From contig NW_023605083.1 of NCBI RefSeq assembly GCF_014898055.3, positions 67,263,715 to 67,327,714 of the forward strand: 64,000 bases of DNA, read 5' to 3'. This DNA comes from Talpa occidentalis (lineage: Eukaryota; Chordata; Mammalia; Eulipotyphla; Talpidae). Under the pieces are notes generated by a model. The model worked only from the letters and a program-made list of their open reading frames with translations, made no database searches and had not been told where the DNA came from. Positions 12,400-23,411 of the stretch are shown here, in pieces (positions within the stretch are counted from its first letter, which is position 1; each line of letters begins with the position of its first letter). A program made the translations under genes and the position numbers.

Positions 12400-12620
12400 G
12401 AACCTTTATGACACCACAAAGTCATAAAATGGATGAATGCACAGACTTTGGGATAAGATAGACCTAATTTTGCACATTTTTTGCCTTGGGAGAAGGATAT
12501 ATGACTTTAGACATAATAATAGTACCTATCTTATCATGCCTTCGTGAGAAGTAGATATGGCAGCTGCATGAAATGAGCTTAGCCCATTGCCTGGCATATG
12601 GTAAATGCTCAATAAATGAC
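12400..12620 (+). repeat. MIR SINE relic
   Basis: AATAATAGTACCTATCTTAT, then GCCTGGCATATGGTAAATGC and TCAATAAATGACAG, the MIR 3' part. Confidence 0.72.
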
Positions 12621-12784
12621 AGAGATTTTTCTTTTTCTGGTGGTGGTTGCTATTTCAGTGTCAGTTGAAGGATTGGATGGTCTCTCAGGGAGTCTATAAA
12701 AGTATATGCAAGATATTCAGGAATGAAGGAGATAGCTCAAAAAGAAGGAGCAAGATGACTCCATCTCAGCATTAATGATATTTC

Positions 12785-12962
12785 CAGCTATTCTATTCTT
12801 CATTTTGGGGTCTGTCATATGTAGTGTAGAGTATTTAGCAGTCTCTCTGGCCTCTATCTACTAGAAGCCACTTGTGTCATCCTAGTGTTGCAAAATAAAT
12901 TATGTATGGATACTGCCAAATAGGGGTGGAGGGGGCATCCCTGGTTAAGAACCACTATAGAA
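12785..12962 (+). mobile_element. MER20-like hAT MITE relic
   Basis: GTATTTAGCAGTCTCTCTGG, then CCTCTATCTACTAGAAGCCA and a terminus near CTGGTTAAGAACCACTATAG. This is the MER20 pattern as remembered. Confidence 0.6.
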
Positions 12963-12999
12963 AGCTATTTTCTAGTGATCTGGGAAAGGATACAAAAAT

Positions 13000-14320
13000 T
13001 ATAAATTTAATAAATGTGGCTGTTAAGAGAGGAAGAGAGAAGTAGAGAGCTAGAAGGAAGAGAGGATGATTAAGAGGATTATTATTATTTTAAATTATCA
13101 TTATCTTAAGAGGTATGGTTGAACATGCTTAAATACTAACAAAAATGGCCAGTGCTGAAGTAGAAGTTACATGTAGCCATGGAAAGTGGCTGTTTTCACT
13201 TGTACCTTATTCTGTATACCACTCACTTTTCATTTTCCTTCTCTGTTCAAGAATCCCCTCTTTTTCATTCCCCATGGCTATAGGGGAGACAAGAGGGAGA
13301 ATGAACCAAATATGTAAGCATGCTGCCATTCTGGTCATGCATGTGACCCATCATAGTGCCTGATTCCCTTAAGTAGTAATTGTCCAAGGAGGACGTAGGA
13401 ATCTGGCTGGACCAATGAAAATCCTTCCCTGGGACTTTATACAACACACAGAAAAGAGATCATTTCTGTCTCTTTTATGTTTAAGATACAACAATATGTC
13501 TCCAGAGCTTCTGGTGTCCATACCGTACATGTTATGGTGTGTGTGGAAATAAGGTCAACAGAGAAACAGGAGCTGAGATAAGAGGGGGCAGAGAGGGAGA
13601 GTGAACTCTGTTTCTCTAGATACTGCCATGCCTCACCTGGCTCTATCACAGTGTTCCCCAGTCACAAGGACCACTAGGTTCCTACTTAGAGCTAAGCTAG
13701 TTTGTGTTGGATTTTACTACTGACTGTGTAGACAGTCTGGTTTCTATTGCAAAGATAGAGGAAGAGGAGGAAAATGAATAGAGTGAGGTCCTTCAATGGA
13801 CTGGTGTGCATGTGATCCAGGCAGAAGAATGTCTTCTAAAGGAGAGGGCCATAGACTAGAGACCATTGGAGACGGTGAGGTAGAGACAAAGTCCAGTGTC
13901 CACTTAGTTGCAGAAGCTTAGATTTGGTCAGTGGGCAAGTAATCAAGAGCAAATTATCCATAATCTCACTTATCTGTATTTTACTCAAGAAAAACATTCC
14001 AGAATTCAAGTGAGGGTTACTATTTTATGGATAACTTTTAGTCCACTATATATTTTTAAAAACTTTCCAAGAGAAGAAATGTTTTCAAGCTTGAATAACT
14101 TGACTATTATCATTATTGTATTTCTTACAATTTATCTAAACTCTGGATTGAGGTCCTGCAGGTTCAAGTATTACATGCCTGAATAACTTGAGTAATCTAT
14201 TTTTAGTGGTACATTTTTTTTCAATTTACCCAAATACTGAGCCAACCTATAGGTAGTTGAGAGCAGCTACATTGACTGAAATAAAAATAAAATGGAAGCA
14301 TTTCACTAATTGTTGAATAG
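13000..14320. other. Intronic sequence, old unassigned repeat likely
   Basis: CTGGCTGGACCAATGAAAAT followed by CCTTCCCTGGGACTTT (13400-13438) and nearby blocks at 13300-13660 resemble a common old mammalian repeat whose family I cannot name. No gene is visible. Confidence 0.4.
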
Positions 14321-14330
14321 CACACTCTTT

Positions 14331-14576
14331 TTTAAAGATTTATTTTATTTATAAATTGAACAACTGGGGTATATGCCAGAGATGTGGGGGTCAGAGGATT
14401 CACCAGAGACAGAGTGGGGAAGAGAACAGGCAGATTGACCGAAATACACTGCTGAGGGGAGCAGCGGGTGAGACAGGAGAGGTCTGCTGCACCATGTGGG
14501 TTATCTCCCTGGCTGGTGGCTGTGGATAGCTTCATTATACTGAAACTTAACCCCTTGTACCACCCGGGGGGCCCAA
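14331..14576 (-). mobile_element. Rhin-1-like SINE, older type, diverged
   Basis: Minus-strand copy with an internal deletion in the tRNA-related part. The body (GCTGAGGGGAGCAGCGGGTG on plus) is intact. The duplication CACACTCT lies at 14321-14328 and 14577-14584. It carries the older-type GACAGAGTGGGGAA body. Confidence 0.85.
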
Positions 14577-14869
14577 CACACTCTATTTTTAACTGTTTTT
14601 TCATTCACTTTAATGTTGCTGCACATTTGCCACAACTTGAGTTTTGTAGCCAATAATTCAGTCCTCACCATAACTGAATGAAGAATTCTACTTGGTACAT
14701 GCCTGACAACTTTCTCCAGACTACAGACACACTAATTGGTTCTGGCTTTCATTCTTATTGAATCATCTATAGCCTCAGAATCTTTCTTAACACTGTGCTC
14801 CAGAAAGTGCAAGACTGGCCTGAAAGATGCAAGTTGTGTGCTATTGTTGATTGAGGTTTTCTCCTTTCA

Positions 14870-15310
14870 ATTTCTTGGTGCAAAAGAAACGCCCCCCAAG
14901 GTCTGACCGGGATAGAAAGGCACCGGAAGAGCCTTGAACCTTCTGCACTCTATTTCAGCATCCTTGCTCCTCCATTAAGAAGAGGAGAGACGTGATGAGA
15001 GGCACAGGCTGTGAGGCCTCAGGCTTTTATCTCTGGCGATGACATGGGCAGTGTGACATGCAGGGTAATGAATTGCCCTCTTTGCAGAAATGAATAAGTT
15101 GTGGTCGGTGATGCAATGATCAATTTGCTCCATCATGTTAAGCTGCCCATTCATCATCCACACCTGCTGTCAGAGCTCAGGGCTGCTCAGATTGGCCTCA
15201 AGCCTCTGCCTCAGCTTGCTGGCAAATGTCTTTGGAGTTGCCTCCCCAAGGCTCAAGGTGGTCTTTGATTACAATCTTTGATGAGGGTCCCAATTTTTGC
15301 TTAGCCACTG
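14870..15310. promoter_or_regulatory. Candidate conserved intronic regulatory element
   Basis: A repeat-free block with two CTTTGAT (TCF/LEF-type) sites at 15263-15269 and 15276-15282, and TGCAATGATCAATTTGCTCC (15111-15130). It also has several CpGs rare in the surrounding intron. Function is inferred from motif density and absence of repeats only. Confidence 0.35.
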
Positions 15311-15599
15311 GGGACTCTAGGGAAATGGACATCCATGCTGACCTGGGTCATGCAGATGGGACCTAGGAAGACATGAAGGACTTCACGATGAGGAACCAGG
15401 TGGCCTGTTCCACTTTCCCATCATGTGCTGTGGGCCAGCCCAGGTCACCTCTGTGACCTTGACTTCCCTATTCTAGGAGGAAGAGATGGAAGAGCTCATG
15501 CCTCAGCTCTCCTCCATCTCCGACCGGTAGATCTGCCACTAATTTCTGTTCCTAGAAGAAGAGTGCGTGAGTATAACTCCCCTGTTCATAATTAACAGC

Positions 15600-15800
15600 A
15601 TTTATTAGCTGTTTATTGTTTGGTATCATTGAATTGAGTCATTGACTTTTCACAGTTGAAAAGTAGGTATAGTTATCAGAGTTTACTGATGAAGAAGCCA
15701 AGGCTTGGCAAGGTTAAGTGAGGAGCCCAAAGCCACAGAGATGCTGCATTAGGGTCAGAGCAAATCAGAACCTGACCCATGTTCTTTTCTATTAGAAATG
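15600..15800 (-). repeat. MIR SINE relic
   Basis: Reverse MIR: TGATGAAGAAGCCAAGGCTT, then GGTTAAGTGAGGAGCCCAAA. Confidence 0.7.
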
Positions 15801-16109
15801 GTTTTGGCTAGTGAGCAGTCCATTAAGACTCCTGTCTAACTAAGACAGTTCCCTGAGAGGTCTGGAGGTACCAGATGCTGCAGGGACCCCATGTGTGCTC
15901 AGAGGAAGCAGGGAGATCCAGAAAAGCCAGGAAGAACACTTATTTTTGCACTCCCAGTGTCCAGTGTGAATTTTCAAGCCTCTAGTTAGGACTTGTTATA
16001 GAGTCCAAGCAACTAGCCCACATGTATGTTGAGAAACTTTTCAGTGTCCTCTGGGGTGGCTGCTGCCTTTGGTATATTTATTTTCTCTTAAACTGTTTTA
16101 TGTCCTATA

Positions 16110-16330
16110 TTGAGCCAGTCCTGAGTGCCAGTCTCTGCTGGGTTCTCAGCCCTGTGTGATTGTTCTGTGAATATCAGGTCACATAACAACCTTACAAGGC
16201 TCACTGTTCACAGTTTTGAAGTTCAAAGAAGGTATTTGCCCATGGTCATCCTACTCATTAGTGACTCGAGGAAGCATCAAGCCAGAGAGGAACCCAGCGA
16301 GGCTGGCCCAGCACAGAGTGCAATGTAGGA
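16110..16330 (-). repeat. MIR SINE relic
   Basis: Reverse MIR: CACATAACAACCTTACAAGG, TTGAAGTTCAAAGAAGGTAT, then TTGCCCATGGTCATCCTACT. Confidence 0.6.
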
Positions 16331-16379
16331 TGTAGACTGAGGGTAAAAGCAGGGAACACACATGAAATTTGGACTTATA

Positions 16380-16760
16380 AGGGCAAGGAGAGACTATGGA
16401 ATGGCTTTAATCAGGAATGACTTAAATGGCCTTTTGCACTGGAAATACATATTGACTAGCATGTGAGGCATCGATTGGAGGGTATTAAAAATGAAGACAG
16501 GAAGTGTGAGGAGGTGACAGCTGGGTCCAGAGAGAGGACATGGTAATCTGGGTAGTGGAGTAGAAATTATGGATGGAACACAGCAACCCTGAGACATGAC
16601 AATGGAGAGATGCCAAATGTAGACATGGAGCGGAAAAAGGGCTCCAACACTGGACTTCCTAGATTTGGTGACTCTTCCTGGCAGAGGTGGCATAGGCTGA
16701 GCCCTGACAGATGAGCAGGTAGTCAGATGAAGAGGCAGGAGGAACAAGAGGTATGAGGGA
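16380..16760 (-). repeat. Probable L2 internal relic
   Basis: A diverged antisense L2 pattern, for example TATGGAATGGCTTTAATCAG and GGTCCAGAGAGAGGACATGG. Confidence 0.4.
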
Positions 16761-17269
16761 CTACAAGTACTCAGGAAGGCTGGAGCCTCTAGGACCGTGG
16801 GGAGCTACTGGTGACAGAAGCAGGGCTAGCTCCCCAAGAACCTAGCTTCACACTGAGCCACTGGGGCTTTGTCTTCTTGCCAGCATGCAAGCGGGCCAAT
16901 GAAAAGATCTCCCACAGGAGGAATCCACTCCTGGAATCCACTCCAACTTCAGGCAGAGGATGTCATGGAGGCCAGGGGTTAGGGGGGCAGAGAGCAAATC
17001 TAAGAGATGGAACTGCCACCAACATGGAGGAAATATCTGCACAGGGTCAACCGGGATGGGTGCTGAGCACATGGGAGGAAGCCATCATCATAATTCTCAG
17101 TGGGGGATGGCCTGGCAGGCTCAGCCTGTCTTTGCAAGCTCTAATTGAGGTATTTTCTGAAAACCTTCAGGAGGACAGGGTGAAAGAGGAAGAGAACGTC
17201 TTGCCGTGCAGAAGAGAGGGAGGAAAACACCTGTTGGCTAGGGACAGAAGAAGAGAGAAAGAGCAAGGA

Positions 17270-17500
17270 GCTCGCTCGGGTGCGGAATGAAGACAAATGG
17301 GCAGTGAGTTGCTGAGAATACATCCTTTCTCCAGAACACTTGCCTCTCCATCAGGGCCCCGCACAGGCCTGTCAGGCGGGAGAGGCGCTTTTGTGTGGTG
17401 CAGGCTGCGCTCCCGTTGCCATGACGATGGGGCCATAAGTCACGTCTTTGGCTGCTGCACAGAGCCGCTGTGATTTATGCCTGCCCGGCTGGGATTGTAA
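17270..17500. promoter_or_regulatory. CpG-richer repeat-free block with RFX-like motif
   Basis: Contains GTTGCCATGACGATGG at 17415-17430 (close to an RFX X-box) and AAGTCACGTC at 17437-17446. About fifteen CpGs lie within some 230 bp, against a CpG-poor background. No exon or TATA-type promoter is proven. Confidence 0.35.
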
Positions 17501-17590
17501 ACTTTTTTTTTTAATGTTCAAAATCTGTCACAGCAAGGGAGGGGTGTCTCTGGCTCATTTTGGGGTAGTGGGTTGCTGTCAGTCTGGCCG

Positions 17591-17628
17591 CGATGCTCCT
17601 CCTGGCCCCGATGCTCCTCCTGGCCCCA
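17591..17628. repeat. Perfect 19-bp tandem duplication
   Basis: The unit CGATGCTCCTCCTGGCCCC occurs at 17591-17609 and again at 17610-17628 without mismatch, which suggests a recent slippage or duplication event. Confidence 0.97.
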
Positions 17629-17799
17629 CAGTCCAGGAGCTGGAGCCTGCAGCCCACTCTGCAGACTCCATCCCAAGTCAGGGTTCCAAAAGCCTCAGGC
17701 TTGAGGTCAGGTCACAGCCTAGTCCTGAGCCCACTGCCTCTTCTCCCAGGGCTGTCTGGTGTAAGCCAGTGTTTCTCTCCATGCTTCACTTGCTAGCTT

Positions 17800-17940
17800 A
17801 AAAACCTGCTCTGCCACCAGCCTCTGGAGAACTGGAGTTCCAGAAGCATGTCATGGAAAGCATTGAAGTTGGAGAAATCATTACCTCCGAGCATCAGTTT
17901 TCTCATCTGTCCAGTGGGGCTGAGCAACTGCATGTAAGGT
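17800..17940 (+). repeat. Possible MIR relic
   Basis: CATCAGTTTTCTCATCTGTC followed by CAGTGGGGCT resembles the MIR core. Confidence 0.4.
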
Positions 17941-17942
17941 AG

Positions 17943-18140
17943 GGCTTCTCAGTCTTAGCACTACTGACATTTGGGAAAGGGTAATCTTTTACTGGAAGAG
18001 TTTTCTGTGCATTGGGGAATGTTTAGCAAAATCTCTGGCCTCTCCCTTTTATAGGCCAGTCGTACCTTTCCAAGGTGGCCACCAAAAATGTTCCCAGAGG
18101 TGGCCAAATGTCCTGTGGGTGGGGCAAAACCACCTCCATC
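17943..18140 (+). mobile_element. MER20-like hAT MITE relic
   Basis: GCTTCTCAGTCTTAGCACTA, CTGACATTTGGG, AATGTTTAGCAAAATCTCTG and GGTGGCCAAATGTCCTGTGG follow MER20 order, in the same orientation as the copy at 12785. Confidence 0.68.
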
Positions 18141-18624
18141 AAAGCCCATTTTCCCCCAAGAGGAGGGAGGCTCTGGTACCTCAGCTTTCATGGGCAACTG
18201 AAGTCTTTTCCCTGAGACCCAGCCCTCTGGGGCAATGGACTTCTCTCTCCTGCTATGCCTTCCAGATGCTGTGTTCACTCTGCTGGGCTGGACACCCCTA
18301 CAGATGACCTGTCCAACACCCAACATGCATGCAACCCCAGTGTGTGAATCAAGAAGTATGGCACACCTGCTTCTAGGCTGTTCCATTTCAAAGGAAATGG
18401 ACCTTGCTGTTCATGGCAAGGCTGAAAGCAGCCTGGGGGCAGGGGTGGTGGCAGGAGGTGGCTGTAGAGTCACAGTATTTGGAGCCTATAGCAACTCTGC
18501 ACCTAGGATGCCCTGCAGGTGCCTGGCATGGCTTAGTAGTGCTGACTGATGGGGATGGCTATGCACGTTCCCCCAAAACCATTCTCTCCCATATTCTTAT
18601 GCCTTTTCTTGTTCATGTTATATT

Positions 18625-18690
18625 ACCCCCATTTTTTCATATTGTGGTAAAATACAGATCAAAAAGCATTTACCATCTTGGCCATTTTTT
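18625..18690 (-). mobile_element. L1 (L1M) 3' UTR, part 1
   Basis: TATTGTGGTAAAATACAGAT followed by an 'atttaccatcttggcc' segment is antisense L1M. It is interrupted by a SINE. Confidence 0.72.
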
Positions 18691-18836
18691 TAAGATTTAT
18701 TTATTTGTTTGTTTGTTTGTTTGTTTATACAAGCACTGGGTACAGTCAGAAGCATGGGAGGGAGAGAAAATTCACCAGAGCCAGAGCAGGGAACAGAACA
18801 GGCAGACCTGACGAAATGCACTGCTGAGGGGAGCAG
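18691..18836 (-). mobile_element. 5'-truncated Rhin-1-like SINE in L1
   Basis: Only the tail and 3' body are present, stopping at GAGGGGAGCAGG on the plus strand, so the whole tRNA-related head is missing. It is flanked by CATTTTT(TT)AAG-type sequence on both sides, probably the target duplication. Confidence 0.88.
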
Positions 18837-19260
18837 GTCATTTTTAAGTATACAGTTCAGCGGCTGCAAGTACCTTCCTAATATGGGGAAGTACCTTCAT
18901 CCTCTATCTCCAGAACTTTTGCATCTTACAAATCGCAGTCTGAAGCCATTAAACAATGACAGCCCACTGTCCCCTCCCCTCAGTCTTTGGCAAGCGCCAT
19001 CCTCCTTTCTGTCTCCACAATTTCTGACTGTGTGCCTGATTCAAGTGGGTCCAATAGTATTTATCTTTTTGCAATTGGTTTATTTCATTTTAGTGTAATA
19101 TCCTCAAGGTTCCTCCACGTCGAGCATGTGAGAGAATTAACGTCCCCTTTAAGGGTGATTATATTTCATCATAGGAATAGACCATATTCTGCTTCTCCAT
19201 TCAGCCAGGGATGGCCACTTGAGTAGTTTGCACATTTTAGCTAATATGACTAATGGGGTT
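18837..19260 (-). mobile_element. L1 (L1M) 3' UTR, part 2
   Basis: TTTTTAAGTATACAGTTCAG, then CTCTATCTCCAGAACTTTTG, ATCCTCAAGGTTCCTCCACG and GAATAGACCATATTCTGCTT continue the antisense L1M. Confidence 0.78.
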
Positions 19261-19439
19261 GGGCATCTCTCACTCCTTTCTCAAGCATCTTTGAGTCACA
19301 CTCCAATGACTCAATCATCATACTCTTACTGAAAGCAAAGTCCTTAGAGGGAAAAGGGAAGAATACATAAATCCCAATCCCTTCTGAAAGGCAAGATTTA
19401 AATTGAGTCGAATGAGGGATTCCTGCTCTGGGTTAAAGT

Positions 19440-19630
19440 GTGGGCTAAATAATTACAACACTGTAATAGCCATTATGGACAATAATTTTGTGCCCCCTGC
19501 ATCATGCATCAACCCACTGGACTCTCAACAGCAGTTCTATGAGGCAGGTACAGTTATTTCTGTTTGGCCAATGTGGGAATGGTGAGGGCAGAGATGGGAA
19601 TTAGATCAGTGCATCTGGCTACTAAGTAAC
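19440..19630 (-). repeat. MIR SINE relic
   Basis: Reverse MIR: ACAGCAGTTCTATGAGGCAG, then GTACAGTTATTTCTGTTTGG. Confidence 0.6.
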
Positions 19631-20269
19631 ACCCTGCTGCTAAGCAGGGATCAGCCCTTTCTATCAAATCCTACACCCTCTTGACTAATAAGCCAATAGG
19701 AGAGTTCAGCAGCCTCTCTGCCAATGTGAGTGTGCCTTGAAAGAGTCTCCCTGGGCAACAAAAAACTCCTTCTCTGCTGTTTGGTTTAACCTGGGTAGCC
19801 TGAGTTCAGTGGACCCCCATAATGTTACTTGAAGTGGGCCCCAAGGAATGCTGTTCCTGAATCCCCCCTAGTTGTACAGCACTGGAGAGACTGTAGTGGG
19901 CAGTCACTGAAGATTCATGGCATACGTGAACATATTAACATCTTTGGGAAAGCCGCCATTAAGGAAATCAATGTAACAACTTCATTTATCATAGAATTTC
20001 TCTAACCTCTCAAATGAGGGGGGGGGCTCCTTTTTTACTTTGTTACATTAACTAACCACAAAATACTGGTTTTATTTAGTATACCACTCCGAGGCAATAT
20101 GGATTTTTACAATGTAATACAATAAACACTAAACACTGTGAGGCAAGAAGTTCTGATGGGACTGCTAGATGATAAAGATATTTACATGTAAGGGGATTTG
20201 GTGGTAGGCAGACATAATGTGATGATTTATACTGAGAAATTTACTGGTCATATCAAGATATCCTTGTGA

Positions 20270-20960
20270 TGTAGACCAATATAGTCAAATCAAATTGGGG
20301 CCATCAGTGTGTCCTGGGTCCTTTCTCTGAGCCATTCACTGTGTCCAGAGCAGGGACTACAAAGATGGCTAACATACAGACCTTGAGTTCCTGGGGTGCA
20401 CAGTTTAGTTACCAGGTATGGGGGCTAGTTGCCACAGGTAACTGTAATGCAGGGCAATGTGCTGTTCTGTAATTAAGGAAGAATTATTCTAGTGGCACAA
20501 GTGAGGGGCTCTGATTCTGCTGAGTGGGAAGAGGGCATATTCCAGAAAGGTCTCTAAGAGGAAGTGACACTTCTGCCAGGCTGTGGGGGATGAAGAGTAG
20601 CTGGCCAGGCATGTAGGGGACTGGATGAGTATTTGGACATTTTGGAAAAAGAGACAACACTGACAAAGGCAAGGAGACAGCAGAGCGTAAGGCATTCTGA
20701 GGAAATGGCAGATGGGGACTTGGTGGGAAACATCATGACAGGTGGAATGGTGGCCACGGATGGGATGAGGCACTAACGTGCATAGGTAAAAAGGTTTGGA
20801 TTCTTATTTGAGCTTGTGCAGGGTTGAGTGGGATGGGGTCTCTGGTATTAGCTGGAGGAGGTGTGGCCCAATCTGTAAAGACTGGGCCGACATACGCACG
20901 GAGACTGAAAGCATGAGACTCTTCAGGAGGATCTGAGCTGGGGTTTCAGGAAAGATGGAG
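20270..20960 (-). repeat. L2 LINE relic, about 0.7 kb
   Basis: Antisense L2: GACTACAAAGATGGCTAACA, AGAAGTGGCACTT-like 'aggaagtgacacttctgcc', and CAAGGAGACAGCAGAGCG, in consensus order. Confidence 0.58.
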
Positions 20961-21537
20961 AGCTGTGGCCACTTTAAGGATAATTTGAAAACAGAACAGA
21001 AAGACTTGGAGTTGAGGCCGAATCTCTTCCATTTGTTTTTTCACCTCCACACTGAGCTCACTGTGCCACCTGAGGCTAAGCTTCATAGCTGGCCTCAATG
21101 GGCTTCTGGACTGACTTCCCACTGGGTCAGTCAGTGGAGGCACCAGCAGCTCCAGGGAGGAGGCTGAGAGGGGTTGGGACATTTGTTCCCAGTTTCCTTC
21201 CTGCATCTATGTCTTGAATAAAGGTCACAGCTCCTGTCAGTCAGCACTTGCCATGACAGTTTCTCCATGTTCTGTTCTGGAAACTTTACCTTGACCGCTG
21301 ACACTAGCTACAGGTACTGCAGATCCCTGCTGCTTTTCTAGCACTTGCCCCAATTTTGTGAATAGCTCTCTTTAAAAACTACTCCTAGCTTGAGGGTGCC
21401 ATCTGTTTCCTGTTGGAACCCTCTTTAATAACTGGCTTCCACAGTTAGTGAGAAGAAAAGTAATGAAGCCTGCTACACAGATCACTTCATTGCCCACTGA
21501 AAATCCAAATCATCTTTATGACCAGACTCTGCACTGG

Positions 21538-21557
21538 GTGTGTGTGTGTGTGTGTGT
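21538..21557. repeat. (GT)n microsatellite
   Basis: Ten GT units on the plus strand, followed by a degenerate extension. Confidence 0.93.
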
Positions 21558-21589
21558 TGTGTATGTTGGGTATAAGGAAGAATGCTACA

Positions 21590-21800
21590 GTCCAGCATCA
21601 CTTAATGACAGGGCACATATTCTGAGAAATGTATCATCACGTGGTTGTGCTATGTGAACACCACATGGCACAACTACACAAACATAGACAGTAGAGCCAA
21701 CCACCTATGCAGGTTACATGGTGTAATGTAACAGTCCTAGATGACCATGGTCCTAAACTGAAACTTTTAGTGATGTCTGCCTGTACTTTACTCGGCCCAA
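21590..21800. mobile_element. Tigger-type DNA transposon relic
   Basis: CATCACTTAATGACAGGGCA, TCTGAGAAATGTATCATCAC and CACAAACATAGACAGTAGAG match a remembered mariner/Tigger-like MITE pattern. The exact family is not assigned. Confidence 0.5.
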
Positions 21801-23225
21801 TAAGTTAGACTAATGCAAACCAGGGGGTCTTAGCAGGTACTACTATTGCTCATTGGAACTGATCTGCATGATCACTGCCCCTGAGTGGCTGTTCATGTGA
21901 TCTGGAGCCAGCCTGGTGAGGCAAAATGAGAAGGAGAATGTCAAAGGGAGCAATGTGAAGCCCTGGCAGGCAACACAGCAGGATGCTGTGACATCCCTGT
22001 GGGCACAGGGTAGATTCTATTATCTTAGTTCCACCCTTGAGATGGGAGGGGGTGAAAAACACACCTCAGAAGGTCACCTCCAGTGTGTGAGTTTATAATT
22101 GTTTAAAGATGCCTTTGGATCTCTAACTTTCAGTTCAAGGCCCCTGCAATGTGGGTGTTTTGTTTATAGTTTAAAATAGAGTGTTCCATTTTTAATACCT
22201 TACAAGTGACAATGATAGTGCCAGACAGTATCTAGAAGCACCTAGATGGAGGCCTCAACTCTGCCTCGAGCCAGAAATCTATTTCAGGAAACTTACTGAG
22301 ACCAAGATGAGATTATCCAAATATGCCCCTGAGAGAACAGAGAGATGGATAAAAACAGATAGATGGAGTAAGACAGCTCCCTTTCTAATTCATCCTCAAT
22401 ATCTCCATCCACATGACTACCTTTGGCCTGCATGTCAGCAACCACAAGTCTCTCTTCATTTCACAGAGGAACACAATCATCAAGTCATCAGCTGCAAAAC
22501 TAGAATGGCCTGTCAATGCCACCCAGTTGTGGTGTGGAAAGTGCCCGACTCTTTTTTGACAGCTCTACCTTGTACTGAGAGCAGGCACCCTGTGCCACTG
22601 TGGCACCCCCCAGCAGCATGTCCGGAGCCTCAGGAAGCTCCCTACAAATGTAGGCAGCCCGGCCATTTATCTGAGTCAGCAGAAGAGATGCCTAGATCTG
22701 CCAGATTTAGTCCGACCTCAAAGGTGGATGGGGAAACAGAAGCCTAAGGAGGATCTGAAGACATGGCTGGAAGTCCATGTTCACCTTATGATCCTTCTGT
22801 CACTTCCTGTGAATGTGCCTATTCCTTGGGACCCTGGTCTCTTAATTATAGGTGATTAATCTGGACGTGAGGTCCTCACCCATGCCAGGCCAGTAAGATT
22901 GCTATTTTTTTCAAACTGTAACCCAAGAAAGAGAAGCCTTCAGACATTGGTGGAAGAGCATGAAAGTCTTGGGAGCTCATAATTACCATGAGCCCTGCCG
23001 GGGTGGGGGGTGTGAGCATGGGGGGGACAGGGAAGTGGGCATGCATTAGGAGAGAAGGAAGCCATTGAGGGATGATGCAGAGAAGAAGGAGCTCTCTCAG
23101 GACATCCTTCCAACACACCTGTCATTAAACTAATATGGGACAGAGTTCTAAGCCTAGAAATCAAAAACATCTTGAGAAATAAGGAGCAACAGGGGCTTCC
23201 GTGTAGCCTATGGGAGAGGCTCAGA
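21801..23225. other. Intronic sequence, nothing recognised
   Basis: There is a 146-codon open frame at 22307-22747 with no recognisable protein features. No clear repeats are visible. Confidence 0.45.
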
Positions 23226-23229
23226 TGAT

Positions 23230-23340
23230 GTATGGAGGAAGTGTCTTGATTCAGAAGCTTTGTCTTCAAATTCCAACTCTCACCAGCTATATTGCAGAAG
23301 GGCTTCAGATCTGTGAAATGGGGAGATGAAAACAGCCTGG
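23230..23340 (+). repeat. MIR SINE relic
   Basis: Fragments of the MIR core: CAAATTCCAACTCTCACCAG, then CAGATCTGTGAAATGGGGAG. Confidence 0.5.
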
Positions 23341-23411
23341 GCCCTAGAAGATGGCTGGAAGGTGCACACAGCAGAATGTGTAGAAGGCCTGGTCTTTCCA
23401 AACATCACTGA

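Noticed and set aside
16811..17290. 159-codon open frame, plus strand
   Set aside because: Low-complexity polar composition, no domain or splice support. Its length is within chance for 64 kb, and it lies in an intron of the opposite strand.
22307..22747. 146-codon open frame, plus strand
   Set aside because: No recognisable domains and no regulatory context; likely chance.
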